Source of the DNA: Harmonia axyridis
Lineage: Eukaryota; Arthropoda; Insecta; Coleoptera; Coccinellidae
DNA length: 64,000 bases
Assembly (NCBI RefSeq): GCF_914767665.1
Contig: NC_059501.1
Span: 82,496,798-82,560,797, forward strand
Reading direction: 5' to 3'
Position 1 is the first letter of the stretch, and each line of letters begins with the position of its first letter. The notes beneath the pieces were generated by a model. The model had not been told where the DNA came from. It was given only the letters and a program-made list of their open reading frames with translations, and ran no database searches. This document shows positions 11,991 through 22,909 of this stretch, one piece after another. A program made the translations under genes and the position numbers.

Positions 11991-12470
11991 CCACGAAAGT
12001 AATCGCACCTACTTCACACCGACCGGCACTCTGGCCGACTTGCACACACTAATCACTAGTGTAATCCAGCCATAACGACTCGGCCGCTTCAAATCCAATA
12101 TTCACAAATTATTCCGAGTTTACACAGGGTTCATCCACGTTCTAATAAAGGGGGATACGTGTGCTTCCGTTGCACCCGGACGAATTTACATACGAAGTCC
12201 GGTCCGCCGCGATCCCGGATCGATGGACCAGGGCGATATCCTCCTTGCAGGACCATTTTTAGGGCTCAGCATAGTGTCTGGCCCGGTCACGAAATTGTAT
12301 ATCAAGGGGATTCGGGGGCGTTATCTGGCGGAATCCAGTGCCTCGTTACCTGAAATCTATAACGGGGGCTAGTCGTGACGGCCGAGGCTTGGTCGGAGGT
12401 GACTTTTTCGAGTTTGGAGGCGATAAAGTAGGGATAAACCTATCGGCGATATTATGCAGTTTTATTTGGA
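11991..12470. other. GC- and CpG-rich island
   Basis: This is a sharp compositional island without repeats. It contains many CG dinucleotides and a 64-codon open frame of no recognised family. Nothing in it looks like a splice-bounded exon. Confidence 0.45.
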
Positions 12471-12829
12471 GGATGTAGAATTGAGGGATCAACCGATGAA
12501 GACAAAAGGGTAGGAAATGAAATAAAACAGAATTAACTGTCCCAACTGTTTTATATTCACCTTTATTTCTATGTGGCTTTTTCGGGTATTATTACAACTG
12601 ATACAAAACTAAAAAAGATAACAAGATTTGATATTAGACTGGAAATCGATGAAAACTGAAAACCACTTAAAAAACTTCACAGATACGTTGGACGTTTGAC
12701 ACCAATGTGTAAAATTATGACATCATTGTTGCAAAACCTTCACGATCTGATTTTTCCTCTCAAATATATACCTTTTGGTCAAGAAACACAATTTCAACAA
12801 AACACATGTTTTTTTATAAAGGTTTAATG

Positions 12830-13510
12830 AGTTAACTTGATGATGAATATTCAATATAAGTATGAAAAATTGCCAATTTTGTATATATGTTTATGATATA
12901 TTTGGTTTATTTTTGTCTTGGAATATAATTCAAATTCGTAAATTCAAAATTAATAATCAACCAAAAGAAAATTCGAAATAACTGAACTGTAGAAATAGAG
13001 TGAACTGTTAACAAATTGAATAACTGAATTAACATGAAGAGAGACGCACGTTACAGAATTTTTGTATTTAATGATACAATTTTTTCGCATCAGTGCCTTA
13101 TAGTTCAACAAAATTACTGAATTTACCAACTCACCACTTGTACATCTACTTCATAAAAATTGCAATTGAGGAACTTCGAACTAACTCAATGTTTGTAAAT
13201 TGTAAACGTTGGTGAATTCATTAATTTAGTTGAACTATAAGGCACTGATGAGGAAAAATTGTATAATTAAATACAAAAATTCCGAAACGTCTGTCTCTAT
13301 GTTAATTTAGTCATTCAATTTGTTAACCATTTACTCTATATGTACAGTTTTAATTATTTTGAATTTTCTTTTAGTTGAATATTTATTTTGTCATTGTTTG
13401 AATTGGAATTATATTCCAAGACAAAAATCAACCAAATCTATCATGAAGATATATTGTTGTGAAGGCATAGACACAAAGTGGTCAATTTTTATATTTATGA
13501 CAAATATAAA
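12830..13510. repeat. Large imperfect inverted repeat carrying a hammerhead motif
   Basis: The left arm (about 12850-13130) is the reverse complement of the right arm (about 13208-13505), with a spacer of about 77 bases. Matching landmarks include GCCTTATAGTTCAACA on the left against TTGAACTATAAGGC on the right, and ATATTCCAAGACAAAAAT on the right against its complement near 12915-12935. The right arm contains an intact-looking hammerhead core at 13240-13296; the left arm has the same core with mutations. A single-arm copy of the family lies at 36.26-36.61 kb, and diverged pieces follow directly at 13.53-14.13 kb. Inverted arms with a hammerhead are compatible with rearranged terminal repeats of a Penelope-like element. 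Confidence 0.8.
13240..13296 (+). ncRNA. Hammerhead ribozyme motif (type I-like, minimal helix III)
   Basis: Core and stems can be read directly. Helix I 5' strand AGGCA (13240-13244), CTGATGA core (13245-13251), helix II hairpin (13252-13283) with GGAA/TTCC and TTGTAT/ATACAA pairs around a three-base internal loop and AATTAA loop. GAAA follows at 13284-13287, then CGTC with a two-base-pair self-complementary helix III (ACGT), the predicted cleavage after C13291, and helix I 3' strand TGTCT (13292-13296). All invariant core bases are present. The tiny helix III suggests action as a dimer, as described for hammerheads of Penelope-like elements. Activity is not shown. Confidence 0.7.
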
Positions 13511-13529
13511 AATTGAACAACTGAAATGA

Positions 13530-14140
13530 CTCAATTGTTCATTTTTCCTTATATTGGTTTCAATATTTGTTATGTTTGAATCATTTTCTTAGACAAAAAA
13601 TATATCAAAAACTTATATCAAATATAAACGTTTTGGCACAATGGTTTCATATGAAAATTGATATTTATATTAGATTATCTTCATCAAGTTGACTAGAATT
13701 CAGAGTTATCACATAATTATCACAGTCACCATCAACCGAAGGATAAAATTGAATTCTGGAAAATTCTGATTTAAATTGTAAATTATGAGTTGCATATCCT
13801 TTTCACAGAAGAGTAAGAGATATGACATTACCAGATGAGAATCCACTACGATATTCTTATATGCTTGCATATAAGAATATCAGTGAAATGAATATACAAG
13901 TTATAAGTTTGACAATTCAATTCAATTGTTTCGAACTATGAACTGATGAAGAAAAATTAGATTGAAAAAACACAAACTCCTAGAACCTCCGTCTGTGTTT
14001 TGTTAATTCTGGTTATTTAATTTATTGGACGTTAACTAAATTATGTAGTTTTGGATAATTATTTTTCTATTAGTTGTTCGGAATATTTGTCATGTTGAAT
14101 TTGTAATTTTAAACAACATTTTGTATTCCAATTTGTTTAT
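13530..14140. repeat. Diverged further copies of the 12.8 kb repeat family
   Basis: Sequence at 13.56-13.71 kb repeats the outer half of the right arm with many changes, including a CAATTTTT-to-CAAGTT end. At 13.90-14.13 kb the inner half is recognisable: CGAACTATGAACTGATGAAG, then a decayed GAAAC position. Between them a perfect 14-base hairpin (GATATTCTTATATG, loop CTTG) lies at 13850-13881. Confidence 0.5.
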
Positions 14141-14269
14141 TTCGAAGCATACTGATCTCCGCAGCCATAAAAAGTCTACCTTCCATAGAGAAGATTGGGA
14201 AAAACTCATATAACTAAATAAGGATCACAGCAGGTGTTATCTACCGAAATCCGCTGTCGCATAACCTAG

Positions 14270-14570
14270 AAACTATAACGGTGCCGTCGCGACGCCAGAC
14301 GACTTTACACATTTATTGGCCATAAAACGACGTTTAGAACACCTGTCTACAATACCGACGCCCCCCAGGAAATCGACGAAGTTGCGTCTGTTTCGGGGTT
14401 GTTGGAGGGTTGGGGGTAGGGGTAGAGAAGGGCCCCGCAATATCTGGTCTAGGAGCAATTAACAGGCTGGACGGTGGGGTTGATCGAGATTGGGGTGGTG
14501 GTTGGAGGTTCATTATGGGGTTGGAACGTCATTGGTTGACGTTCAAGGTCACCGGAAAGATTGTCGATAT
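14270..14570. other. GC-rich island
   Basis: A short CpG- and G-rich block with no recognised gene. A 61-codon minus-strand frame inside it looks like chance. Confidence 0.35.
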
Positions 14571-14787
14571 AGATTGAAAGATGGCTATCTGTGGTGGGAT
14601 TCTTTTGATTGGTGAATTAGGGGTCGGAGAGTGTTTTTTTTTCACGAAATGAAGAATTCATTAATTCCATTCTTTTTTTATACTGTTTGACTTTATTGAT
14701 TCATTTTAGTTAATTTTGATGAAAAATTGTGTTGCATCTTGTTGTTGTATAAGTCTCATGAAATTTTGCGAAGAACAAACTTGGATG

Positions 14788-14864
14788 TTTCAATCCAATC
14801 GAACTCCTATAACTGAAATTGGTGTTCACATCAATTTCATATTAGGAGTTCGATTGGATTGAAA
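14788..14864. repeat. Hairpin at the left end of the mariner
   Basis: Two arms of about 36 bases (14788-14824 and 14829-14864) are nearly perfect reverse complements around a four-base loop. The right arm begins inside flanking DNA and includes the left terminal inverted repeat of the mariner, TTAGGAGTTCGATTGGATTG. The left arm is therefore an inverted extra copy of the transposon end plus some flank. Confidence 0.75.
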
Positions 14865-16050
14865 AGTGTCAAAATTTGACAGCAGTCCGACCATTAGTTT
14901 GTGAAATATTGCGTTGTGAGTGTAGGTTGTTTTTATCATTTGAAAAAAGATGAAACAAAAAGAATTTCAGGTACTGATAAAATATTGCTTTTTGAAGGGA
15001 AAAATACAGTTGAAGCAAAATCATGGCTTGAAGAAGAGTTTCCTGGGTCTGCACCAGGAGAATCAACCATCATTGATTAATATGCTAAGTTCAAACGTGG
15101 TGAAATGAACACCGAAGACGGCGAACGCAGTGGACGCCCAAAAGAGGCTGTCACCGAGCAAAAAATCAAAAAAGTTCACAAGATGATTTTGAATGACCGT
15201 ACAGTGAAGTTGATCGAGATAGCAGACTTTGTGAAGATATCATCTGAACGTGTACATCATATCATTCACGAATATTTGTACATGAGAAGACTGTGTGCAA
15301 AATGGGTGTCGCGCGAGCTCACAATCGATCAAAACCAACAACATGTTGATGATTCTGAGAAGTGTTTGAAGCTGTTTAAGTGCGATAAACCTAAATTTTT
15401 GCGTCAATATGTGACGATGGATGAAACATGGCTCCATCATTTCACTCCGGACTCCAATCGACAGTCAGCTGAGTGGACTGCACACGATGAACCGAATCCA
15501 AAACGACGAAAAACAAAACAGTTAGCTGGCAAAGTCATGGCATCAGTACCCTGGGATGCGCAAGGTATAAGATTCATTGATTACCTCAAAAAGGGCCAGA
15601 CCATCAACAGAGATTAATATATATCGTTATTGGATCTTTTAAAGAATGAAATCTTTAAACGGACCCATTTGAAAAAAAAAAAGGTGCTGTTTCATCAAGA
15701 CAATGCGCCGTGTCACACGAATCAATAAAAACAATGGCAAAATTGCATGAATTGGGCTTCGAATTGCTTTTGCATCCACCGTATTCGCCAGGTCTGGCCC
15801 CCAGCGACTTTTTTCTGTTCTCAGAACTCAATAGAATGCTCACTGGAAAGAAATTTAGCGTCAATGAAGAAGTAATCGCCGAAACTGAAGCCCATTTTGA
15901 AGCGACAGACAAATCATACTACAAAAATGGTATCGAAAAGTTGGAAGATCGCCATTATCGCTGCATCGTTGTTGAATAATAAAATCGAATTTTGCCAAAA
16001 AAAATGTGTTTTACTATGGTCAACCGGGGACTTTTCAATAGAACTGTTAT
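14845..16050 (+). mobile_element. Mariner element, near full length, inactive
   Basis: The element has the length of a mariner, about 1.2 kb. The left end has AGTTCGATTGGATTGAAAAGT and the right end, read inward, has AGTTCTATTGAAAAGTCCCC, so the terminal repeats are related but decayed. TA dinucleotides flank both ends, as expected for mariner insertion. It lies between an AT-rich repeat cluster and a GC-richer block. Confidence 0.85.
14950..15979 (+). pseudogene. Mariner transposase, irritans/mellifera-like, disrupted
   Basis: The protein starts at ATG 14950 (KQKEFQVLIKYCFLKGKNT), with a one-base deletion near 15001 and a stop at 15078 (normally a tryptophan codon). It is then open from 15105 to 15617: the second helix-turn-helix (ERVHHIIHEYLYMRRL), WVSRELT, and the first catalytic aspartate in YVTMDETWLHHFTP. 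After a frameshift near 15617 the second catalytic block VLFHQDNAPCHT appears, then PYSPGLAPSDFFLFSELN with the third aspartate, and IEKLEDRHYRCI at the end. Thus all three DD34D residues survive but at least four lesions block expression. It is the best-preserved DNA transposon of the window. Subfamily placement is from memory. Confidence 0.92.
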
Positions 16051-16104
16051 AGGACACATTCAGTTCATTAACAAACTTTAGACCTAACAATAAAAATTTC
16101 AAGT

Positions 16105-16640
16105 TTCTTGGTCTTTCTTTCAGGAGTTATCTTGATGAGTGACAGGATTCCGGTAGCGCAGAATCATAAAGTCGCGTTGCATATAAATGATCTCGACAAA
16201 ATACGTTCTATCTGCTCGGATATCGTGTTTTCAACCAGTTCCCAACACCGTATACCAACCGACAGAATCCACAGGGTGGAATTCGTGGCCACTCTGCCTC
16301 CACCGCCGAAACAATCCAATTTGTTCTCGAGTAATATCGATAAATGGTCAACTGTAAATGCGACCCTTAATGTCCCCCAACGAGTATCAAAGGAACCATC
16401 CATAACCGGCGGTGTTTGTTACCGACATCCCTTTGTGAACCTGTTCCCAATTTCCTCTGCTTATTTACGACACGGCCAAAGTCCACATTCAATGTTTGAC
16501 CATGACTACGGGACCGTAACGTTTATGGGGACCTTTCACCGTTCACCCGAGTTTGCGTTAGTGATATCGGGCCCGTTGAATTCAATTTGCGGACTTTCGT
16601 AGTTGCATCGGGCCACCTTACTTAGTCACGGGTTGACGGA
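16105..16640 (+). other. GC-richer block with an unrecognised 155-codon open frame
   Basis: A frame from ATG 16135 to the stop at 16600-16602 encodes a protein starting MSDRIPVAQNHKVALHIND, with a proline run (LPPPPKQ) and no membrane segment or known motif. A pyrimidine tract ending in TTTCTTTCAG (to 16122) could be a splice acceptor. The block is CpG-richer than its surroundings, so stops are rarer by chance, and a 79-codon frame is also open on the other strand. I cannot tell a real exon from chance. Confidence 0.25.
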
Positions 16641-16754
16641 GCATCGGGTCGCAGTAGAATAGAATAGTTTAATTCATCCTGAAAGACATTTTACAATGTA
16701 GTAGGTCGGGCAATGTTACGTCTACAATTTTTATGATTCAGGGTTTAGTTGATT

Positions 16755-17490
16755 TCTGACTCAGAAGACGATCTACAGAGAATACTTCACGCTTCAACCA
16801 GGAAGCCAAATCATTGAATATGCTCATAAACACAACCAAAACAAAGGGTATGGTAACATCTAAAGAACCTGTAAGATGTAAACTGGAGATTGATGGAAAG
16901 ATGGTGGGACAGGTGAGAGAGTTCACATACTAAGGAGCAGACATCACTAGCGACGGAGACTTAAATCGGGAAGTAATAAATCAGACAATGAAAGCGTCGA
17001 GGATATCAGGTTGTCTTAAGGATATTATATGGCGCAACAAATATCCTAACATAAACAGCAAAGTAAGAATATATAAGACAGCTATCCGACCCATCATTAC
17101 TTATACTGCGGAGACAAAACCAGATACGACAACGACAACACAAATGATGAGAACGACAGATATGAGGATAATAAGAAGAATACATGGAAAGACTCTACTG
17201 GACAGGGTGAGAAACGAGGAACTGAGAGAACGAAGTGGGATTCAGGACGTGGAAAAGTTTGTGAGGCAGAGGAGAAAATATTGGAATAAGCACATAGACA
17301 GGATGCCTGACAACAGACTGGTAAAAGGAGCAAGGCAGAACAAACCCACGAGGAAGAGAACCCAGGGAAGACCACCGAAACGTTGGAAAGAATGATGGAC
17401 GTCTACGTCGGAAGAGGCTGACTAATTATTAACAGGCAGATGCCTACCTATATGAACTACCAGCTCATATAAGAAAGAAAAAGAAGAAGA
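16755..17490 (+). pseudogene. RTE-like LINE, C-terminal part of the reverse transcriptase
   Basis: Translation begins DDLQRILHAFNQEAKSLNML and passes through INTTKTKGMVTSKEP and ITSDGDLNREVINQTMKASR. It continues with ISGCLKDIIWRNKYPN, IYKTAIRPIITYTAETKP, MRIIRRIHGKTLLDRVRNEE and WNKHIDRMPDNRLVKGA, and ends in GRPPKRWKE with a stop at about 17393. The frame from 16988 to 17395 is uninterrupted; a stop near 16933 precedes it. A purine-rich tail (AAGAAAGAAAAAGAAGAAG) marks the 3' end. The catalytic YADD region is missing, so the copy is 5'-truncated. It is the same family as the scrap at 2.7-2.95 kb. Confidence 0.85.
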
Positions 17491-17499
17491 AAGTTCAAT

Positions 17500-17865
17500 G
17501 CAGGTTTGCATGCAAATTTTATTCCTTCCATGTTATGGTGCCTTTTGATACAAATTAATAATTTTCAAGAAGACAATTTGAACTCTTCAAACTAGAATTT
17601 ATAAGGATTTATATGTTTATCCGTTTTCTCAAGAGAATTATTTCAATGAAACGATTAATCACATAGTGTTGAAAAAATCGGTCGATCTATGTTTTATTGG
17701 CATTTCACAGGCCAGTAAGTTTCGATATCAGATTCGTGTTCAGAAGATTCGATTAAGTTGAGTGTTTTCTAATGACAGGTTCCATTTTGATATTGAAATC
17801 AATAGATATTTATATTAATGTGAAGAGAAAGGTATACCATTAGCGATAGAAAACTATATTAGCCA
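17500..17865. other. AT-rich stretch, nothing recognised
   Basis: No gene or repeat structure is visible between the LINE and the transposase relic. Confidence 0.35.
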
Positions 17866-17869
17866 AACT

Positions 17870-18405
17870 GCCGCCACAGCTAAGGTTGCAGCACCATTTT
17901 CATGGAATTTTTCTAGATGAATTCGCACATTTGTGGCTGTATGACCTCGATGACTTCACGAATTCCCTCTTTAGGATCTTGCATCGATTGTGGATATTTG
18001 GCATATACCTCATCTTTCACGTGGTTCCAAAGAAAAAGTCTAAAGTTGTTAAATCACAAGATCTCGCTGGCCAATTGCGTCACGTCTTCGAGAAATAATA
18101 CGACTAGTAAAATTTCCTCGCAAAATTACGGTTGTTTTTTGGTTGTGTGGCAAGTAGCATAGTCTTTTAGAAAATAAACGACTTTTACATCAATGTCTTT
18201 CAAATCCGACAATAAAATAACATTAATCATAGTTAGGTAGACAATTTATTCATCGTAATGGTTGCACGAGCAATCTAGGAGCAATCACTTCATCAGCCCA
18301 AAAACTGCACAAACAGTTGAGATGATACTCGTAGTTTCAAAAATGACTGCTGTCTAGAAAGCGTCCTATTCAAAATGAAACCTTTCATTGGGAAACCCTG
18401 TAGAA
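17870..18405 (-). pseudogene. Tc1/mariner-like transposase C-terminal relic
   Basis: In broken minus-strand frames I read LKDYATCHTTKKQP (second catalytic block), WPARSCDLTTLDFF (third aspartate region), VKDEVYAKYPQSMQDPKEGI, REVIEVIQPQMCEF, and the C-terminal CGGSLANIVFY. These match the same transposase family as the copies at 1.9, 48.0 and 55.6 kb. The end at about 18385-18403 reads TTTCATTGGGAAACCCTG, resembling the terminal repeat of such elements. Many stops show it is old. Confidence 0.7.
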
Positions 18406-18419
18406 AATTCTAAATGAGA

Positions 18420-20500
18420 AGTTGGATGAAAAATAATGAATTGAAATGAGCAAGTTAGCTTATTTCACTGATGATAAACCAATGGGTCACTTTGACACGA
18501 AATGTGACAATTGAAGAACACTTATATCAGATTGAGCAAATCGAAAAAACGCCATCCCGTATGTAAGATTCTTCAGAAGTTTGAATAAATGTCGTGTTCC
18601 TGTAAGTAAACCATATTCAAGGATTGTTATTTTTCCCATAACCCACTGAATTATCAAACACCCCTTTTACACCAAAAGTTTCAATTGCTTCAGCTCAAAA
18701 TGACGATCCTCAGCCGTAATGTTAACCTTCCGAATTAGTTCCAACATATGCAAAACTAATAACGAAGTTTCATGCTCAAGTATTCTGAAGTAGCGACGGA
18801 TATTCAATTAGAAAAGTCAATTTTCCATGGAAATTTTATCGAGCGGAACATTTGGCTGAAAGTTCGCATGTAAGAGAACAGACTTGGAATTGATGATTGA
18901 ATGTAATTTATTCAAACGTTGAAATTTGAGTTCGTTGTAAGATGAAAGAACTATTTATGTGATATTGGAGAGAAGAAAATGATTTTCCAGGGGATTTCCG
19001 TGTAAGTTCATTGGTTAAATGCTTTCAATTTCTTGCAGGAAATTGGGATCTTGAAGTAAACCTCTTATGAAGTTCTGGTAACTTAAAAGGAAGTTCATAC
19101 TTGATGAACGTAGGCTTCAATTTATGACTTTGAAGGTATCCTATGAAATTTTAGTACTAATATATTTTGCTTTCAATTTACCAAAGGTGAATTCTCTCAA
19201 ATTATTCAGTGATGTTGACTGAAAACATAAGAACTGCTTATTTTCAAACGAAATGAATAATACCCAAAAAAACGAGGAAAGGACTGATGAGAAGTCAGGA
19301 GCTTTCTACCTTTTTATTTTTCTATTCAACAAATTATTAAAAACAAGAGGCATTACTTCAGAGTCAATATATAGAAATATTCATAATTGTGAATTGAAAA
19401 AAGAAAAATTTTAATAAAATAACATAACAATAAGGACAAAATGAACATAAACAAATGATAACATTGAATGCACTGAATCAATCACAGTCATTCAAAGGTA
19501 GAATTCATCGAAGCTATATAATATAATGAACTCAAATATAATAAACTAAACTAAACGAAATACAGTTATGGGATCCTCAATGATACAATCGCCGCATAAA
19601 ATAACAAATGCTATAAAGCACATGAAGCTTATTAATATTCTTTATTTTTGATGTTTAAAAGTTCCTTCTTCGATCTGTTCCTAATATGAATCACGAAAAT
19701 AATAATTACAAAGTAAGCAAAACTGAAAGCTTTCGATAATCGTAAATCAAACATTCCAAATATGAACATGAAATTATATCAGAACGCTGCCATCAGTCAA
19801 TATTTATTATTATTGTTGATGCTATTCCAAGCTTCGGATCCAATATATAAACAGCCCATGTAATTGGGACTAGATGTTAATGAAAACAGAAATCCACCGA
19901 AGATTTATCAACACCGCAAATGTTCAATAAATCTGCAATCTATCGTGTAAGACCGCTTTGTCTGGGTAAACGGCCTTTGTTGGTTAGGTCTGACAATTAT
20001 ATTCGACCTCTGTTCGATATCAACATAATGCGTGAATTGATATTTGACAAGGATATCAATCCTTGATTACTGGACGCTTAGTGAATGAACGGTCATGGAA
20101 TTTGATCATAATCAAGGCTCGATTAGATGGAGCATATTATCACTATTGTATATGTAATTGAATCCATATATTCGTTTGTGAGAAGGATCAACTATTTTTA
20201 CTATTGACGCATTCACCATTTTGTACATTATTATTCGAACGAAATTTTATCAAATGAATCAATTGAAACAAGTCTAAAAAAACTGATGTTAAGTGATCAT
20301 TCAGTACGTATTAGAGGGTTTTTGAATTTAATGTTCCATCTTGATAAAAAAAAGTATATTTTGAGAGGAATCGAGAGACTTTTATCCCATTGTGAAAAGA
20401 AATCAGCCACATGGTGTCCACGGATAAACAGTTGCTTTACTATATGATGAATCCTTAAATTTTTCGAAATAGTGGTTCTATAACGTCTGTGAATTAATTA
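18420..20500. other. Two kilobases of AT-rich DNA without a recognised feature
   Basis: I searched both strands for transposase, RT, tRNA and foldback signatures and saw none. Open frames are short. Confidence 0.4.
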
Positions 20501-20552
20501 CAAGGACACGATTTTGAGGCATGCAGACAATACTTAGATTCCGGAAAAAGAA

Positions 20553-20626
20553 CCTCCTTGAGCGGGACTCGAACCCGCGAACTCCGAATCACTAATCCAG
20601 TGCTTTGTCATATGAGCTACCGAGGA
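20553..20626 (-). tRNA. tRNA-Thr(AGT)-like, probable SINE head
   Basis: Read on the minus strand, the acceptor TCCTCGG pairs with TCAAGGA (six of seven), the D stem GCTC with AAGC (three of four), and the anticodon stem CTGGA with TTCGG using G-T pairs. The loop TTAGTGA gives anticodon AGT. The T arm GCGGG-TTCGAGT-CCCGC is perfect. The weak D stem and anticodon stem and its mirror partner argue for a SINE rather than a working tRNA. Confidence 0.5.
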
Positions 20627-20695
20627 ATTCGAAAGTTCCAACCGCATAGGATTCTGGCAGAAGCGGTTCCTGGTATGCGGTTGGAATTTTCAACT

Positions 20696-20768
20696 TCCTA
20701 GGTAGCACAGATGGTAGATCACCAGACTAGTGATTCGGAGGTTGCGTGTTCTAGTCCCGCTCTAGGAG
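20696..20768 (+). tRNA. Second tRNA-Thr(AGT)-like unit, opposite strand
   Basis: The acceptor TCCTAGG pairs fully with TCTAGGA. The D stem GCAC/GATC is broken, the anticodon stem CCAGA/TTCGG has one mismatch, and loop CTAGTGA gives anticodon AGT. The T stem GCGTG/CCCGC has one mismatch, and the B box is altered (GTTCTAGTCCC). It mirrors the minus-strand unit about 70 bases away. Confidence 0.45.
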
Positions 20769-20829
20769 GTACCTTTTCCGAAATTGAAAAATTGTCTGTA
20801 TGCCACGAAATTGAAGAGTGTCCAAAAGC

Positions 20830-21525
20830 TCCCGACATAGTGTGATCTAAGCAGAGATAGAGAAAAAATATTTGAACAAAGATTATTGGACAACCCACAG
20901 AAATTCGTTGTACAGGGTTGGCAAGATTCCATGTTTTAGGAATACAACTTTTACACCAGAGGAGATAACATTGTTAACAATTGATAACAATTGTTCAGTA
21001 ATATCTTTAAGTGAGGATCAAGTTTTTCTGAGCTCATCAACAGTTGAATATAGAAATATTGAGGCTCTCAAATGAAAAGGGTTTTCTACGGAAAAAATTG
21101 AGTCCTGTATATTGTTTTAATTTCAGACCTCTATCGTTAGTATTAGCGAAAATATACAATTTTTCTATATTGTTGTTTTTCCTATTATCGCTTATAACTC
21201 GAAAACAAAAGAAGGTGGCCAAAAATGAATACTACTCTTGTTAGTTTCTCAGAAAAAAGGAACAAGAATGGGGTATCAGATCTTGTCAATCTTCTCTGAT
21301 TAAATTGTAGTGCCAAAACATCGAAATTTGCCCACCCTGTACAAACCTTGACACATATTGAAAAAAATTGATGTTGCCAACAGTTCTAACGAAATGGTTA
21401 GTTTGATCCGGTTTGTCTAGGTCATTTTTGAGCGTACACTCGTGTGTGAATTCCATCTTAAATACAGAGTTGCTGCTTCGTCTCAAAGAAATGTGTAGCA
21501 AGAAGTGACATCTTCCGACTCAACT
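20830..21525. other. AT-rich stretch, no gene recognised
   Basis: Short open frames on both strands around 21040-21240 overlap each other and show no known motif. A phrase CCCACCCTGTACAAACC near 21334-21350 resembles one near 11190-11202 and may mark an old transposon end. Confidence 0.35.
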
Positions 21526-21529
21526 CCAC

Positions 21530-22175
21530 AACCACCTAACGTTAAGATCAAACTATACAAGCCTTGACCTCGAATCAACTTCTACCTACCCCATCATTCC
21601 AGCAGGTTGAAACTCAAACTTCATCAAATGATCGATTCGACGGAATCTGCGTTCCAACCAACCACAGAATCGTACTCCTACTATACCTACTCCCACTATA
21701 CCTATCGGAAGAAAATTCCCCGTTTAATGCGATTTGGCCCGGCCCACGAATCCTCTCTCTCCGTCCATGGGGAACACCACCCCGATGGACTTATTCAATT
21801 CGAAATGCGATCGGGGCCGAAATCTGGATAAGTTCCAGAGTTCACGTGTTGATGTTGTTGCAGCAGCAGCAGCAGCGCCGCTCCCGGTTTAATCAGGCAC
21901 GAAATTACGTAAATTGTTTGTAATTTCTGTAGGGGGGCGAAGTTAACGTCTCGGCCGGTTCGCCGGTCCATAAATCTGTTTTGATAAACCCGATTTAACC
22001 GACGGGTCTGTTTTGAGAGGGGGGGGGTCGAACTTCGGGTCCGAAACTTCGGCCGGTTGTTTTCTTGCCTATCGGAACGGATAATAACGGATTCGTATTC
22101 GGGTAAAATGTTGGCGGTATGTTTTGGGAATTGACGGGGGTTGGTGGATGATTTATTTTCATTCGTTTGGTTATT
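21530..22175. other. GC- and CpG-rich island with a CAG run
   Basis: This is a pronounced island with no repeats except five CAG units at about 21861-21876 and a G run near 22018. Overlapping open frames of 74-127 codons occur on both strands, with none recognised. Just beyond it, GGGCCAGTTGCACCG (about 22188) resembles the end of common insect MITEs, but I found no partner end. Confidence 0.45.
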
Positions 22176-22403
22176 CAACCCTTAGGGCCAGTTGCACCGT
22201 TCGAAAAATAAACATTGTTCCCATAATTAATGTTCAGTATTAACCGATGTTTATAATTTTCACCGAGTGCATCGTTGGCAGATTCCTGATGTTTAGCTAA
22301 GCAGGAGGTATGTTTGGCAACATTGTGAAATGACGACGGTGTTCGTAGAGTTATCAAGAATTTCAGTTTTCTAATATAATTTTCTGAGCTTTTGTATCTA
22401 TCA

Positions 22404-22905
22404 GGTGTACAACTTTGCTTCCGCCGTTTTGCAATAGAGGGCTGTAGCGGTCAGTGGTAGTCGAAATAAATAGATCTTAAATGTCATACAATAAGCTTAG
22501 TTATTTGTAAACATAACGCCATCGAAATATTAGTCGATTTTTAACTGCATCATTAAGTTATTCTCGATCGGACATGTCAGCTTACGAGCCAAATTCTCGT
22601 CATTTGCGAGAAGTTTTGATTTTCTGCTTTAATAAGGCTAAGGCTCATCGAGTGCTCTCAAAAACTTAAATTGCGGCCATAACTAGTGAAAGAACGTGCC
22701 GAGAGTGGTTTCAACGCTTCAAGAACGATGATTTCGGCGTCGAAGACCAGCATGGCGGTGGTGGAGAGAAGGTTTTCGAAGATGCAAAATTGCAGGCATT
22801 ACTTGATCAAGACTCGTCTCAAACGCAACAAGAATTGGCCGGATCATTGAGAAAGACGCAACAAGACATTTCAAAAGTCCTCAAATTGTATTATTACAAA
22901 CATAT
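22404..22905 (+). pseudogene. Mariner, 5' half only (mauritiana-like)
   Basis: The left end TCAGGTGTACAACTTTGCTT at 22404 looks like a mariner terminal repeat. The transposase starts at ATG 22574 (MSAYEPNSRHLREVLIFCFN), reaches a stop after SKT, then resumes in the same family: REWFQRFKNDDFGVEDQ, FEDAKLQALLDQDSSQTQQE and LAGSLRKTQQDISKVLK. This is the paired helix-turn-helix DNA-binding half. Similarity ends at about 22890, before any catalytic residue, so the catalytic domain and right end are gone. Confidence 0.85.
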
Positions 22906-22909
22906 TTTT

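Larger units (their letters stand above)
20504..20822. repeat. Inverted repeat of two tRNA-derived units (head-to-head SINE-like)
   Basis: Each arm (about 150 bases) contains a shared leader (ATGCGGTTGGAA), a 73-base tRNA-like body and a tail ending near CTGYATGCC. The arms meet around 20650-20670. The two units differ at many positions, so this is not a recent duplication. Each tRNA-like body carries pol III A- and B-box sequences, so the units look like a tRNA-derived SINE in a head-to-head pair. Confidence 0.75.

Noticed and set aside
18468..18510. CTGATGA followed by CGAAATG
   Set aside because: No helix II or helix I pairing between or around the boxes.
22188..22202. GGGCCAGTTGCACCG as a MITE terminus
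   Set aside because: It resembles ends I remember, but no matching inverted end was found within reach.
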